Source: Dipteronia dyeriana (Eukaryota > Streptophyta > Magnoliopsida > Sapindales > Sapindaceae). Taken from it: a DNA stretch of 64,000 nucleotides. The stretch covers positions 7,450,001-7,514,000 of the forward strand of contig CM065296.1 of NCBI GenBank assembly GCA_032871835.1. The letters are read 5' to 3'. Below, piece by piece: positions 1 to 12,220 of the stretch. The notes beneath the pieces were generated by a model. That model saw only the letters and a list, made by a program, of their open reading frames with translations. It did not search any database and had not been told where the DNA came from. The position numbers and the translations under genes were made by a program. Each line of letters opens with the position of its first letter. The first letter of the stretch is position 1.

Positions 1-345
1 GACGTGGAGACGATTTGGAGAGAAAGACATAGAGAGAGATGGAAAGAAAGAACTAAACGAATTGGGTTGGTGATGATGTTTGAGAAATGGATCTGGTTAT
101 TTTTTTAACCATATAAGTTGAATTTATTTTTTTATTTTTTTATTTTTTTAGTTTTTAATAATAAAACAAAATTCTCATATACAACCAAGCATTGTTACTT
201 GATATTATCAGGAATCCTACATAATATTCGCTACACAACCAAACACAAGTGTACAAGTTTCATAGGAATCATATTACTGTGTTTTACTTTTTCAAGAATC
301 ATATTATTTTAGTTATCCCATACCAAACAGCTCTTTATAGAATTT
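1..345. other. Unassigned left flank
   Basis: AT-rich DNA left of the Copia element with a purine-rich start and T-runs around 120-150. The only open frame (118-312, + strand) is low-complexity and resembles nothing I know. No gene is supported. Confidence 0.5.
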
Positions 346-659
346 TGTGGATTTTATCACCGTATCAACATTTACATTGGTATCACCAAACGTGAAGAGA
401 AATCATGTGTTGGTTTCTATTTTTGGTGACTAGTGGCAAGTATATTGTCCTTTTCTTGTTGGTTGCTAAAGCCTATATAGGTTCTTTGTTTTGAGCTTTA
501 AAAAAATCTGAAAAGCTCCACTTTGTATATTCAATATGAATCAATATAAGGCAAATAAAATGCAATTCATTAGAGTAAATATTCTCTATACTTTTGTCTC
601 ATTTTTATTCTGTTATTAGTACTTATTATTTTATCTTTTATTTCAATTTTATTATAACA
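346..659 (+). repeat. 5' LTR of the Copia element
   Basis: This 314-bp block starts TGTGGATT and ends ATAACA. It aligns along its length with 6477-6782 with many substitutions and small indels, so the insertion is old. An alternative left edge about 12 bp upstream is possible because TATAGAAT precedes both LTRs. Confidence 0.88.
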
Positions 660-675
660 CGTTATGAGTACGATG
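655..675 (+). other. Putative primer-binding site region of the Copia element
   Basis: Directly after the 5' LTR, the sequence TAACACGTTATGAGTACGA resembles the TAACACGTTATCAGCACGA signature that follows the 5' LTR in many plant Copia elements, with two changes. The assignment is by motif memory only. Confidence 0.5.
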
Positions 676-1089
676 CTGCTATTTTCATAACCTGAAACTT
701 CTGAATTTATTACCATTAGAATCAGAAGTTCCTAGATTTATTTTCAGAACCTAGAGCTTCTGAATTTATTATTACTAGAACTTGAAGCTTCTAGATTTTT
801 ATTTATCAATACCAGAAACTGCAGTTATGGATTTAGTTTCTCGCATATTATTTACTTTTACTTAATTTTTATTTAAATTGTTTGGCCACATATCCAAAAA
901 CTTGAAGCTTATGGATTTATTTACTTACAAATATTCATTTATATATCTAAAGATTTAAATTCCTCAGGTTTTATCTGACCAGAAGTTCTGACCCCGCTTG
1001 TGATTTTCAGAATAATCAGAAGCTGTAATAACATCAAAGCTTGCTACTTTGAAATTTACTGCACTAGAAGTGTCTGGGGACAACTACAT

Positions 1090-2106
1090 GTCCTAGGTTA
1101 TTGATGTCATATTACTTTTAAAATCAAAAGGCCTGTATTACACCATTGAAGATGGGGTAGAGGCAACTGAACAAGACAAATCTACTGTCATGGTTATTAT
1201 TTGCCGCCATTTGTATGATGATATGAAAGCATAATACCTAACTGTCACAGAACCAGAAGTTCTATGGTAAAAGCTAAAAGATCGATTTGATAACCAATCT
1301 GATGTTTCATTACCAAATGTAGGTAGCGACAATATCTACGCTTTCAAGACTATAAATCAGTCTCTGATTATAATTCTGTTTTATTCAAAATCACAACACA
1401 GCTGAAATTGTGTGATCATGATGTAACATAAGACAATATGTTAGAAAAAATGTTTACAACCTTTCATGTCTCGAACATGATATTACAATAGCAATATCAA
1501 AAACGTCGATTCTCAAAATATCCAGAGTTAATCTCATGTTTCTTGGTTGTAAAGAAAAATAACAAGCTCTTAATAAAAAATCATGAATCACACCCCGATC
1601 AGCTCTACAACATTCCCAGAAGTTAATGCTAATGCTAATACTATTGAAGGACATAATCGAGGTCATGGTCATGGTTGTGGTCCTTACAGTGGTCGTGGTC
1701 GTGGTCGTGGCCGTGGTCGTGTTCAGGGTCGCGAAAAAGCATATGGTTAGTTCGGTCTGGGTGGTCATAATCAAAATAATGAAAACACTTCCTAGAAATG
1801 GAACATTAATAAAGTCAAACCAGATAAAGGAAAGAATATCCAAAATAGGTCTAAGAAAGTTGATGGCATTTGTTTCAAGTGTGGTTATCAAAACCATTGG
1901 TCATGTACATGCCAGACACCTAAACATTTAGCTGAGCTTTATCAAGCATTGATCAAAGAAAAGGAAAAGGGGAAGAATCTTGAAACCAACTTCATAGAGG
2001 ATTCAGATTTTATGGATATCACATAGTTTAATGTTTCTGATTTCCTAGATGATCTGAATAATAAAGTGACAACATCAATTGGTGATGGAAATGTCCATAC
2101 CAATTA
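1090..2106 (+). pseudogene. Copia gag remnant with CCHC zinc knuckle
   Basis: Broken frames between the 5' LTR and the integrase region. A Gly/Arg-type stretch (about 1650-1740, GGTCGTGGTCGTGG repeats in DNA) precedes a C-x2-C-x4-H-x4-C nucleic-acid-binding knuckle at about 1870-1915. That is the normal layout of the C-terminal half of Copia gag. The valine-rich and threonine-rich translations of this repeat in other frames are artefacts. No continuous frame survives and no protease motif could be picked out after it. Confidence 0.7.
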
Positions 2107-2684
2107 AGTATTGATTGTAATATTTTTTTTTTTTGTAATCATGTGAAATACTTATGTAATATATACTTCTGATTACTCTATCTATTATGCACTTTCTTTT
2201 TTTTCTTTGTGATTTTTTTTCTTTGTGAAGACAACAATAACAAATATGTCTTTAAACGGTAAATTGGGTGATAATGAAAAGCAAAATACATGAGATATAT
2301 GTCTAGCCGATAGTGCAACGAACATACAATTTTATGGAATCAGAAATACTTTATGAGTTTAATGTTGATTAAAGCAAATGTTAATACAATATCAATTGCA
2401 ACAGATCTGAAAAAAGGCTTCGGTAGAGTTATGATATTATTACCAAACAATACTAAAATATGCATCAATGTTGTTTAATATTCAAGCAGATCAACATAAA
2501 TCTACTTAGTTTCAAAAATATATGGTGTAATGGATATCATACATAAATTATAAATTATGAGAATATTGAGTATATATGCATTTCTTTCCATGATTTAGGC
2601 CAGAAACTCATTATTGAAAAGTGGTGTGCTTTATCATCTAGATTATATTACATTCGTATAAAATGTATAGAAGTTTATGCAGTT

Positions 2685-3590
2685 ATGAACCAAAAGTTCT
2701 CAAATCCAAAAATATTTATGCTCTGGCATGACTGTCTTGGTCACCCAAGATCTACAATGATGCGTAGAATCGTTGAAAATTTTCATGGACATCCATTAAG
2801 GAACCAAAAGATTCTTTTATCTCATGAAAATTTATGTATTGTATGTTCACAAGGGAAATTAGTAATAAAACCATCTCAATTTAAGGTTGGCTTTGAATCC
2901 CCGTCATTCCTACAAAGGATTCAAGGGGACATATGTGGACATATTCATCCACCAAGTGGATCATTCTGCGATTTTATGATCTTAGTTGAAGCATCCATCA
3001 CAAGATCACACCTTTGCTTATTATCAATATGTAATGTTGCTCTTACAATATTACTTGCACAGATTATCAGGCTTCAGACACATTTTCTCGATCATCCGAT
3101 TAAGTCAATACGCCTTGATAATCCTGGTGAATTTACTTCCAATACATTTGATGAATATTGTAGATCAATTGTGATTGATGTTGAACATCCAGTTCCACAT
3201 GTTAATACTCAGAATGGATTAGTAGAGTCACTTATCAAGCGTCTCCAGGTAATTGCAATAACTTTATTGTTGCGAACATGATTACCAAATTTTGTTTGAG
3301 GGCATGCTATTTTACATGTTGCTACAGTAATTCATCTTCATCCCACTGCTTATCATCAATATTCACCTGTGTAACTTGTATTTGTCCATCAACCAGATAT
3401 TTATCATCTGCATACTTTGGTTGTGCAGTATATGTCCCAATTGCACCTACACATAGAACTAAAATGGGACCCCAACAACGTTTGAGAATATATTTTGGTC
3501 TAGATTCACCACCAATTATTAGATATCTGGAACCCATAATCAGTGATCTTTCTACTGCACGATTTGCTAATTGTTATTTTGATTAAAGAA
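2685..3590 (+). pseudogene. Copia GAG-pre-integrase and integrase core remnant
   Basis: The longest intact stretch (2685-3281) shows the pre-integrase zinc motif (WHDCLGHP followed by a CxxC at 'CIVCSQGK'). The retroviral-type integrase core follows, with recognisable catalytic surroundings: GDICG for the first Asp, LDNPGEF for the second and QNGLVE for the Glu. A frameshift near 3280 moves the reading to 3278-3586. The integrase would cut target DNA and join the element's cDNA ends. The two frames and missing flanks show it is dead. Confidence 0.85.
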
Positions 3591-4209
3591 ATTTCCCATC
3601 ATTGGGAAAAGGTAAAACTTCTCCTGAAGAGAAGCGTGAACTTTCTTGGAAAGTTCCTAGTTTAATTCATCTTGACCCATACACATCTCGATGTGAGAAT
3701 GTGGTATGCAAGATAGTTCATCTTCAAACAATAGCAAATCAGTTACCGCATACATTTACCGATGCTACTATGGTAACAAAATCTTACATCTCAACTATTA
3801 ATGTACCAGCACAAGTGATTGTTCTAGAGGAACAATCTAACCAAAAGAATCATCTACTGCACGCCAGAAGCGTGGTAGGCCACTCAGTTCGAAAGATATT
3901 GTATCTCGAAAATGGAATGAAAATTAACAGGATCGTGTTCATGAAATTATAAATAAATCCACTTTTTTAAAATTAACTCCACAAGAGTTAGATATCCCTG
4001 AAAGGACACAAGTCACTAAAGTGACAAAAACCCCGCACGGGAAGGAATCCCTGAAGAGATTCAAGAATATAGAAATGAGAAAATTTCTATAAATTATACA
4101 AGAGAAATATGGAATCGTGAAGAAACAATCATGGATGATATATTTTCATGCTTAGTGGCAAATGAAATTATAAATGATGATTATGAGCCTCATAGTGTTG
4201 ATGATTGTT

Positions 4210-6212
4210 GGCAAAGGTCTGATTGACCTAAATGGAAAGAAGCAGTTCAAACAAAATTGAATTCATTAGCCAAACGTAAAGTATTTGGATCAATAGTCTA
4301 GACGTCTGAAGACGCCAGACCTGTTGGATACAAATGAGTTTTTGTACGAAAACGTAATGAGAAAAATGAGTTTATACGATATAAGGCACGACTCATGGCA
4401 CGACTCATGGCACAGGGTTTCTCATAGTGACCTGGTATTGATTTTGATGAGACGTACTGACCAGTGATGGATACAATTACGTTTCGATTTCTGATAAATT
4501 TGGCTATCATAAAGACTATAAATGCATCTTATGGACTTAGTAACTGCCTATCTATATGGCTCACTTGAATTAGATATTTATATGAAAATCCCTAAATGAT
4601 TTAGAATGTCAAAAGCATACAACTTGAGACCTCGCAATTTATACTCGATTAAATTATAAAGGTCCTTGTATGGATTAAAGCAATCTAGGCACACGTGGTA
4701 TAACCGCCTCAGTGAATATTTGATTAAAGAATGATATATTAATAATCATGTATGTCAATGTGTTTTCATAAAGAAATCAAAATCTAGAATTGCTATAATA
4801 ACAGTTTATGTTGATGATATGAATTTAATTGGAATTCCAAAAGAGCTCCTGAAAACTGCTGAATATTTAAAAAATGAATTTGAAATAAAAGACATGGGAA
4901 AGACAAAATATTGTCTCGATCTATATTTTTGAGCATAAATCAAATGGAATACTTATCTATCAATTAACATATGTTGAAAAGATTCTGAAAAGATTTCTTA
5001 TGGATAATGTTCATCCATTGAGAACTTTTATGGTTGTTAGAGCATCCATAATGGGGATCAAATAAAGCCCATTTATTTGTGTTGATGTAATTTGGTTGTG
5101 TTAATTTTAAATGAATAAATTGTTTTATTTAAAATTAACTATAATTTGTTAAATAACTATTGATATTGTTGATATTTGAAATATATTATATAATTTATTT
5201 ATTAATATAATTTATTTATTGATATTATTTTAAAGAAGAGTAATGATTGTTTGGAAAAAAAATTAAAAAAGTGGATTCATTTTCTCCTTTTCGATTTAGC
5301 CCCGTTGTAGGGAAAAGAGACCCAAATAAATAGGATTCAAATGGGAAGACCTATCTTTTGAAAAGAAGGCCCATGTTCGATGATGTTTCACAAATAGATC
5401 TTGTGTCTGGGTCTCCACTATTGTGGATGCTATTAGACCTCTAAATACTAAGAAAGATCCATTCTGGCCACTTGAATATAGTGAAAAGATACTTGGTCAT
5501 GAAGTACCATGTCTTAATGCAATCGGTGCTTTGTTGTATCTGGCTCAATGTACTAGACCATATATTGTATTTTCAGTGAATTTGCTTGCTAGATTCAGTT
5601 CATCACCAACTCGAAGGCATTAGAATGAGATTAAACATCTTTTTCGTTACCTTTGTGGAACGAAAGATTTAGGATTATTTAAATCGAAATCTGACAATTT
5701 TTCAGGTTTACTTGGTTATGTTGATACCGGATATCTATCTGATCCCCATAAAGATCATTCACAAACAAGATACGTTTTTATATAAAATGGCACAACAATC
5801 TACTGGCACTCCACAAAGCAAACTATTGTTGTTATATCTTCCAATTATTCGGAGATCCTTGCACTTCATGAGACAAAGTTGAGAATGTGTTTGACTAAGG
5901 TCAGTTATTCATCATATTCAAAAGATATGCGGATTCTCATTATCTACAGAAATGATGTTACCGATATTTGAAGATAAAGCGGCTTGTATTGCTCAAGTTA
6001 GAGGGGGATATATCAAAGAAGATAGAACCAAACATATTTCTCCTAAATTCTTCTATGCTCTTGAACTTCAATAGATCCGACAGATCGATGTTAAACAATT
6101 ATGGTCTACATAAAATCTTGTAGATCTATTTACCAAGACATTGCCTACATCAACTTTTAAGAATTTGGTATATGGAATTGGCATGTGTCGGTTGTGTAAA
6201 TTACAGGATTGA
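4210..6212 (+). pseudogene. Copia reverse transcriptase / RNase H remnant
   Basis: Several short frames spell Copia-type RT. A VDDM catalytic box at about 4808-4820 is followed by the FEIKDMGKTKYCL stretch typical of the family. The thumb and RNase H part runs from about 5436 (KKDPFWP, then GALLYLAQCTRPYI) to a terminal stop at 6210-6212. The frame is broken by stops and by a 393-bp MITE at 5040-5432. Reading is in frame on both sides of that insertion once it and one TTA copy are discounted, so the MITE arrived after the RT sequence was in place. Confidence 0.85.
5040..5432. mobile_element. PIF/Harbinger-type MITE inside the Copia RT
   Basis: The insertion is flanked by TTA at 5037-5039 and 5433-5435. 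Its ends are inverted repeats: GAGCATCCATAATGGGGATC on the left, and TAGCATCCACAATAGTGGAG when the right end is reverse-complemented. The interior is AT-rich and codes for nothing. A TTA target site and GAGCATC-type ends fit the Harbinger/Tourist class. The host RT frame is contiguous across it, which confirms the borders. Confidence 0.88.
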
Positions 6213-6359
6213 TATTGAAGTTTTGTTCAGGAGGAGCAAAATTTGAATAGACATATTATACTCTTTTTCCTTTACTGGATTTTATCCCACTGAGTTTTAA
6301 CGGAAAGGTTTTAATGAAACAGTTCTGAACACGTCCAATATAAATTGATCTAGAATATC

Positions 6360-6394
<35 letters not shown>

Positions 6395-6476
6395 TTAATG
6401 TTTTTATTCCACTGGGTTTTTCCTAACAAATTAAGATATAAGTGGTGAAAATCCTATGGGCAGTATTATAGAATAT

Positions 6477-6782
6477 TGTGAATTTTGTCACCACATCACC
6501 ATTTGCATTGGTATCACCACACGTGCAAAGAAATCATGCGTTGTTTCCTATTTTTGGTGACTAGTGGCAATTATATTGTCCTTTTCTTTTTGGTTGCTAA
6601 AGCTTATATATAGGTTCTTTGTTTTGAACTTAAAAACAATCTGAAAAGCTCCATTTTGTATATTCAGTAAGAATCAATATAAGGAAAACAAAAGGCAATT
6701 CATTGAAGTAAATATTCTCTCTACTTTTGTCTCATTTTTATTTTGTTATTAATACTTATTATTTTATAATTTTATTATAACA
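6477..6782 (+). repeat. 3' LTR of the Copia element
   Basis: This 306-bp direct copy of 346-659 starts TGTGAATT and ends ATAACA. A (TA)n tract at 6361-6391 lies between the end of pol and this LTR; a second at 6791-6810 lies just outside it. Confidence 0.88.
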
Positions 6783-7001
6783 CCACCCTTTATATATATA
6801 TATATATATTAAAACAAGCCAAATTGTTATTCATGAAAGCAGAAAATTAAATTATGTCTTACACGAGCGTGTGTTTAATAATCGAGAATGACAATGAAAA
6901 GAAATCACATTTTACTAGTGGCGAGTGTAGTTTATTAATCTGGTATAAAAATTAAGGAAATTAAGCTCCTCTTGAAAATGAAGTCAAAAAAAGAAGATTT
7001 A

Positions 7002-7971
7002 GACTATGTTTAGGTTTCTTAAACTTTATAAATAATCACTTATTTCATAATATAGGATTCATAAAGTGTTTGATAAACACTCTATAATCACCTTATTTCA
7101 TAAATTGCTTCTCCAATAATCAGCTTTTAAGAAATTGGTTGGAGGCAGCTTTTGAAAACTGATTATTGGAGAAGCTAACACATTGCTTATGTAATGTCTA
7201 TAATACCCCCACTAATTTAATATAAAGACAATAATTCCATCGGGTTTAGGAGTTATTTTTCTTATAAAACTGAATTTTTAAATGATTAAAAAATAAAAAT
7301 TACAAAATTACAAAATCAAAATATAATTATTTTTAAATTAAAATATTTAATAAACTATTTGAAAAACACAACATAACATCCATGGTCACCGTGGTCACCA
7401 GCCACCATTGACAAAAATATCTGAAGAAGATCTGGCATCTTCCAGTGACGATGATGTCACTGAAGGAAGTCGATTCTCCTAATCCAATCACGAGATTCTG
7501 TCGGTAGATTTCGTCGTTAGATCTCGATTGTGAGGATGAAGAATGCTCGCTGGAGTAAAATTGACTTTTCGTCGCCTCCTCCGTTGTCGGGAGAAAACCA
7601 TCTACTCCAACGACACCGATGGATTTTGGTTCTCGTCATTAGGCAATAGCTGATTTCCATATGTAAAGGGAATGAGTTGACTCATATTCCAAACACCGGT
7701 TGAGCGAGTTATTTAAAAAGGGATTGAGTTGACTTAGTCATAATATATATACATTTTTTTTGTTTAAATTTGTTGGTTTTTTATGTATATTTTATTAATG
7801 ATGTCCATTTTACTCATTTTGTTCAATATATTTTCCATCATTTCAAAAGTAAAGAGATTTTAAAATTTAATTTACCAAACACTTACCTACTTTTTTTTCT
7901 TATGTTGATTATTTCTTAAGTTAAGCTATAAACGGATTATTTATTAAGTAAAGCTAATCCCAAACATACCA
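7002..7971. mobile_element. PIF/Harbinger (Tourist-like) non-autonomous element
   Basis: The 970-bp element is flanked by TTA (6999-7001 and 7972-7974). Terminal inverted repeats read GACTATGTTTAGG on the left and TGGTATGTTTGGG on the right (reverse complement), and imperfect pairing continues inward for about 45 bp. The TTA site and the TATGTTTGGG-like end fit Tourist-like Harbinger elements. The interior has a less AT-rich block (about 7380-7640) with no credible long frame, so it is probably non-autonomous. Confidence 0.75.
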
Positions 7972-8096
7972 TTAATTTCTTGGGTGGGAGAGAAGAATTA
8001 AGATCTCTCTAAATCTGTAAGAGCAATTAATGTAAGCCTTATTGGAGACTCAACAGGCGTTACGGATCCAATTCAACCGGATTCCTGGAAAAATAT

Positions 8097-9240
8097 TCGA
8101 ATTGTGGAAGCAAAATTGGACAGCTTATTGGAAGAAGAAGATAAATATTGGCAGCAAGAACAATTAGTGAATTGGTTAAAAGAGGGTGACAGCAACACTA
8201 AAATTTTCCATTGGAAGACATCCTCGCGAAGAACAAGAACTATGATTCGGAGTCTGTAGACGATAGGGGTTTTTGGTGTGTAGGTTAGGAGGCAATGGAA
8301 CATGTTGTAGTTGAGTACTCCGGGCCAAAACTCCTGTTTCGGATGAGTTGCCAGTATTTTTCTATCAAAACATTGTAGGGGGTATAGTAACTGAGGCATA
8401 CCTTAAAATCTTAAATGAATGAGAGGTCATTGTTGTGATTAACAACATTGTGGTGTGTCATATTTCGACCTATTATTTATGTAATGTAATACACAAGATT
8501 GTGGCAAAGTGTTTTGCTAACAAACTCAAAAACGTGATTGGTGAAGTTGTCTCAGAAGAACAGAGTGCATTTATTCCGAGAAGGCTTATTACAGATAATG
8601 CAATTATTGGTTTTGAGTGCATGCATACCTTAAGAACTAGAAAGGTGAATTCATATGTTTTGTCCTTGAAATTAGATATGTCAAAAGCGAGGTGAATGGA
8701 ATTTCTTAGCTAAGATTATGGGAAAGTTAGGGTTCTTGGATGTGTGGGTTCGATGTATTATGTGTTTCATTACTTCGATTTTCTTTTCTTTCTTGATTAA
8801 CGGTTCTGTGTGTGGTTCAGTAGTCTCTTCACGTGGGCTTAGGCAGGGTGGCATGCTATCCTCATATATTTACCTGTTGATTACTGAAGGTTTATCTAGC
8901 TTGATTAAAGATGCCATACTGAGACGAGAGTTTTCATGATACAAGTGTAGCAGTAGAGGTCCAATAGTTTCTCACCTTTTTCTCACTACAAAAAACTGTT
9001 ATGCAAGCAATTCTAAACTATTCGATGATCTTTTCATTTTACCTAAGAGCCTCAATAAGGAAATCCATGGTTTTTGCAACCTATTTTGGTGGGAAGGCTC
9101 AGATGAAAATTAAAAAATACACTGGCCACCTTGACAAAAATGAGCAAAAGCAAAGAGGATGGTGGTATCGGTTTCCGAGACCTGTGTATTTTTAATAAAG
9201 TCTTATTAACTAAACAGGGATGATGTTTGATCAAAAACCC
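8097..9240 (+). pseudogene. LINE reverse transcriptase remnant
   Basis: The linker motif WLKEGDSNTKIFHWK at about 8170-8215 precedes the RT fingers. At 8500-8695 KCFANKLKNVIGEVVSEEQS leads to FIPRRLITDNAI, then LSLKLDMSKA, where the D is the first catalytic aspartate. The frame shifts after 8695 and continues as MGKLGF...INGSVCGSVVSSRGLRQGG at 8718-8870. I could not find the second catalytic block (FADD-type), so part of the palm is missing or scrambled. This enzyme would copy LINE RNA at a nicked target; it is clearly inactive here. Confidence 0.8.
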
Positions 9241-9699
9241 TATAGCGCTAGCTGCTAGAGTTCTTAAAGGTTGATATTTCCCGACTACCTCGTTTGTTCA
9301 GGGTGAGGATTCTGGAAGTTGCTCTTATATTTGGAATGGGATTATATGGGGGCGAAGGCTGTTAGATGATGACCTTCGTTGGAGTGTAGGGACATGTACG
9401 TCTTTATCTATTTATAATGATAAATAGGTTCCTAGACCATATTCTTTTGACATCATTTCTCCTTAGTCTAGAGAGGGCTTGTACCTGGTTATGAGGTTAT
9501 CTATTAGAAGAATGTCTCAGGCGGATGGATTGTCCCCCTGATTAAAGTGGTTTTTATAGGAGATGATACATAAGTTATTTTATCTATCCCAATCACTAGT
9601 GTTCTATGCGATGACACTCTCTGCTGGCATTACTCTAATGATTGGGAGTTTTTTGTTTAGAGCTGGTACAAGTTAGAGATGGCATATGTTGAGCCTCAA

Positions 9700-9920
9700 A
9701 GCTCCTCTGATTTACAAAATGGGGAGTCGTGGTGGAAGAACATTTGGCGTATTAAAGTCCCACCAAAGGTGAAAATCTTCATATAGAGAGCTTGTGAAAA
9801 TTATATCCCAACCATGGTTAACTTGATTAAAAGGAAAATCTAAGTTAGTGGTATTTGTCCTATCTATGAAAAGCATTTTGAAACAATAGCCATGCTGTGT
9901 AGGGTTGCTCAAGACTGAAG
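9700..9920 (+). pseudogene. LINE zinc-binding (zf-RVT) remnant
   Basis: Translation of 9727-9905 gives WWKNIWRIKVPPKVKIFI followed by RACENYIP, then a degraded C..C..H pattern. This is the zinc-binding domain usually found between RT and RNase H in plant LINEs. It is broken by stops at 9784 and 9841. Its place between RT and RNase H supports the reading. Confidence 0.75.
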
Positions 9921-10282
9921 AATGTTCGTAATTCCTACAGGTTGATGCAAAATGTTCGCTGTGGTTTCATGGTGAGTTTCTAAGAGTTATTCTAATTTTG
10001 TTTCATTTCCCCACTTGATGATGAAATGGCACTTTTGAGTGTTATGTAGTGGAGAATGTGGTATTCAATGAACCAGTTTGTTCATAAAAATTATGCTTTT
10101 GGCACGAATTTGGTTATGGCTTGGTCGAAGAACTTCCTATTTGGTTTTAGAGTTGTTAATGTTGTGATGGATGTAAACAGAAATGCTCTTGGATCGAGAG
10201 ATGTTTTGTGGAAGCCACCGTTAGAGGGTGTCTACAAAGTGAATTCAGATGTTTCCCTTGACATGGACCAACTTGTGGTGGG

Positions 10283-12220
10283 TAGGGGTGAGCGTTGATT
10301 GGACGGTTTTCTATAGAACCGATAAAATCCGGTTTTTGAAAAAGTGAACCGATCCAATCAAATTGACATTTATCAACCGATAAAAAACCAACCAAATTGG
10401 ACCGGTTCGGTTCGGTTCGGTTCGATTTTTTTGGTTTTGGACCTATTGGGCTAAAATTCTGAATTTCATTTATTACACATTTTGTTCATTTTTTTAACCT
10501 TTTGGGCCAAATTTATTTACATTACAATAAAAACATACTAAAAAACTACAAAATACATTGCAACCAATTTCTTTGTTGATAGCTAATACAATAGTCCATA
10601 CAAAACAAAATCAAATTACATTTCAAAATCCAATAAAATATACATAATAAAATAACAAATACCAACAATTCACAACATAATACATAATAAGAGTTAATAA
10701 ATCACATATTAACGATCCATAACATAATAAGAGTTCATAAATAACCCATAAAGTCTAGATCAAATAACATAATAAAACAGTCCAAGAATAGAATTAACAA
10801 TATAATAAACAACCAATGAATATAAATTCTTAAAATTCTTCATTGCTCCATAAAAGTATTCCACAAGAGTCCATGTCTCCTTTGATTGCTCTAACTCCAC
10901 TCGAAAGTAATTAGAAACCTATGGGATGTGTCATTGAGTTAATTACATTCATCAAACAATAAGTAAATGACAAACTAAAAAAAAAATCATAATATTTTAC
11001 AACTTTCATGTTACCATTTATTGTTCACTCACTAAATTTCCGTATCTATTATGCAAACGAATTACTAGCTCTTGAGTTAAAAATAATCGGAGTATTGTTA
11101 AGCTTCGACAACCAATTATGAATGTCGTAGATAACGTTGACATTATTTTAGCTGCCCACTCCCCTCCCATTGATCCAAGACACAAGAACTTTATAATCAG
11201 AAGCGATTTCTATATCAACATCCACCAAGCTTCTTGAAAGAGCACACAAGGCCACAACTTTTTGAATAACTAACAATTCTACAATTCTACCAAGTCTGAG
11301 TCAATAATACCCACAAACTCGAACAATAGACCTAACACCTTTCTTGAATGGTCTCTTACAGACAAAACCAACATTGACTACACCATAAACCAAAACACAA
11401 ACACCCCACCCGAGAACCCTAACCAAAACACAAACCCCAACCAAAATATATTTAAAATAAAAAATGATTCAATAAGAACCAATATATATGATTCAATACC
11501 AGCAACACAAGTAAATAAATCATAATAAACAAAACCCTAATTAAAAAAAGCAGAGGAAGAGAAATTACCTGATGCGACTGGGAAGATAGGTGCGTCGAAG
11601 GAAGAGCAGCCAGAAGACTTCACTGGCAGTGGACGAATGGTTGGACGAATGACTTTAAGATGTCCGATGAAACCCACAAGTCCACAACCAGTCGACCAGT
11701 GAAAAATTAGAACCGAGATAAGAGAAAAAAAAAACATTGGTCGACAAAAATAAAAAAAAAAACAAGTGAAAACAACCAACAAAGAAGGGAAAGTGAAATG
11801 AATTATAGAAATACATACTAACATACCTGAAAATCTAAAATTGAAGAGTGAGACAAATGATTGGAACGACTGATGACTGGACGAAGGCGAGCAGAGGGAG
11901 ATGACAGAGCGATGACCATAGGCGGAAGACAATGAGCGGCGGACGAGTGACTTCGGTGTGGGCGTGTGGTTACGGAAGAGATAACTGTAGAAGTGATTAA
12001 ATGAAGAGTGGAACAATGGAAGCCTAATTAGGTTTTTTTTTAATATATACTCGGGTACCGGTTCGGTTATCCGATTTTTAGAACCAAACCAGATAAAAAC
12101 CGATCTAACCGATTTTAGAACCGGACCAGACCGATCATCAAACCAAAATTGGAAAAAAACCAATTAGATTGGTTCAATCAACTGTTTCAGTTAGGTTCAA
12201 TGGTTTTTTGCCCACCCCTA
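10283..12220. mobile_element. Non-autonomous hAT element (1,938 bp) inside the LINE
   Basis: Ends are TAGGGGTGAGCG on the left and TAGGGGTGGGCA on the right (reverse complement), with an exact 8-bp TSD, the hAT signature. Subterminal regions are dense in CGGTTCGGTT-type motifs (10400-10430 and 12050-12130), likely transposase binding sites by analogy with other hATs. The interior codes for no hAT transposase. It contains an antisense LINE RNase H fragment (11053-11390) and an unexplained open frame on the minus strand (11537-12163) that resembles nothing I recognise. Confidence 0.9.
11053..11390 (-). pseudogene. LINE-type RNase H fragment carried in the hAT
   Basis: Minus-strand translation gives blocks typical of the plant LINE RNase H (RVT_3) domain: VNVGFVCKRPFKKG near 11340, IVELLVIQKVVALCALSRSL, then DIEIASDYKVLVSWINGRG, and NWLSKLNNTPIIFNSRASNS before 11060. 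Two or three stops interrupt it. It lies antisense to the surrounding LINE and comes from a different LINE copy, so the hAT either captured it or was hit by another truncated LINE. Confidence 0.7.

Larger units (their letters stand above)
346..6782 (+). mobile_element. Degenerate Ty1/Copia LTR retrotransposon
   Basis: Two direct LTRs (346-659 and 6477-6782) bracket a coding region in Copia order: gag with a CCHC knuckle, integrase, then reverse transcriptase and RNase H. Integrase before RT is the hallmark of Copia as against gypsy. Every frame is broken by stops and small indels, so the copy cannot be autonomous. LTR similarity begins a few bases before the TG, and no convincing 5-bp TSD is visible, so the edges are approximate. 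A 393-bp MITE (5040-5432) interrupts the RT region. Confidence 0.9.
7975..10282 (+). mobile_element. 5'-truncated LINE retrotransposon, left part
   Basis: Plus-strand remnants follow non-LTR order. First comes the linker after the endonuclease (about 8097-8255, containing WLKEGDSNTK), then reverse transcriptase (8435-8940), a zinc-binding region (about 9727-9905) and the start of RNase H (10200-10282). No AP-endonuclease domain lies upstream, so it is 5'-truncated, as is usual for LINEs. A hAT element cuts it at 10283 and it resumes at 12229. Confidence 0.85.

Noticed and set aside
1454..1931. Val-rich (+) and Thr-rich (-) open frames
   Set aside because: They are other-frame readings of the GGTCGTGGTCGTGG repeats in Copia gag.
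11537..12163. 208-residue minus-strand frame in the hAT as a gene
   Set aside because: Phe/Ser-rich, overlaps the subterminal repeats of the element, and resembles no protein I know; likely chance. It is only mentioned in the hAT entry.
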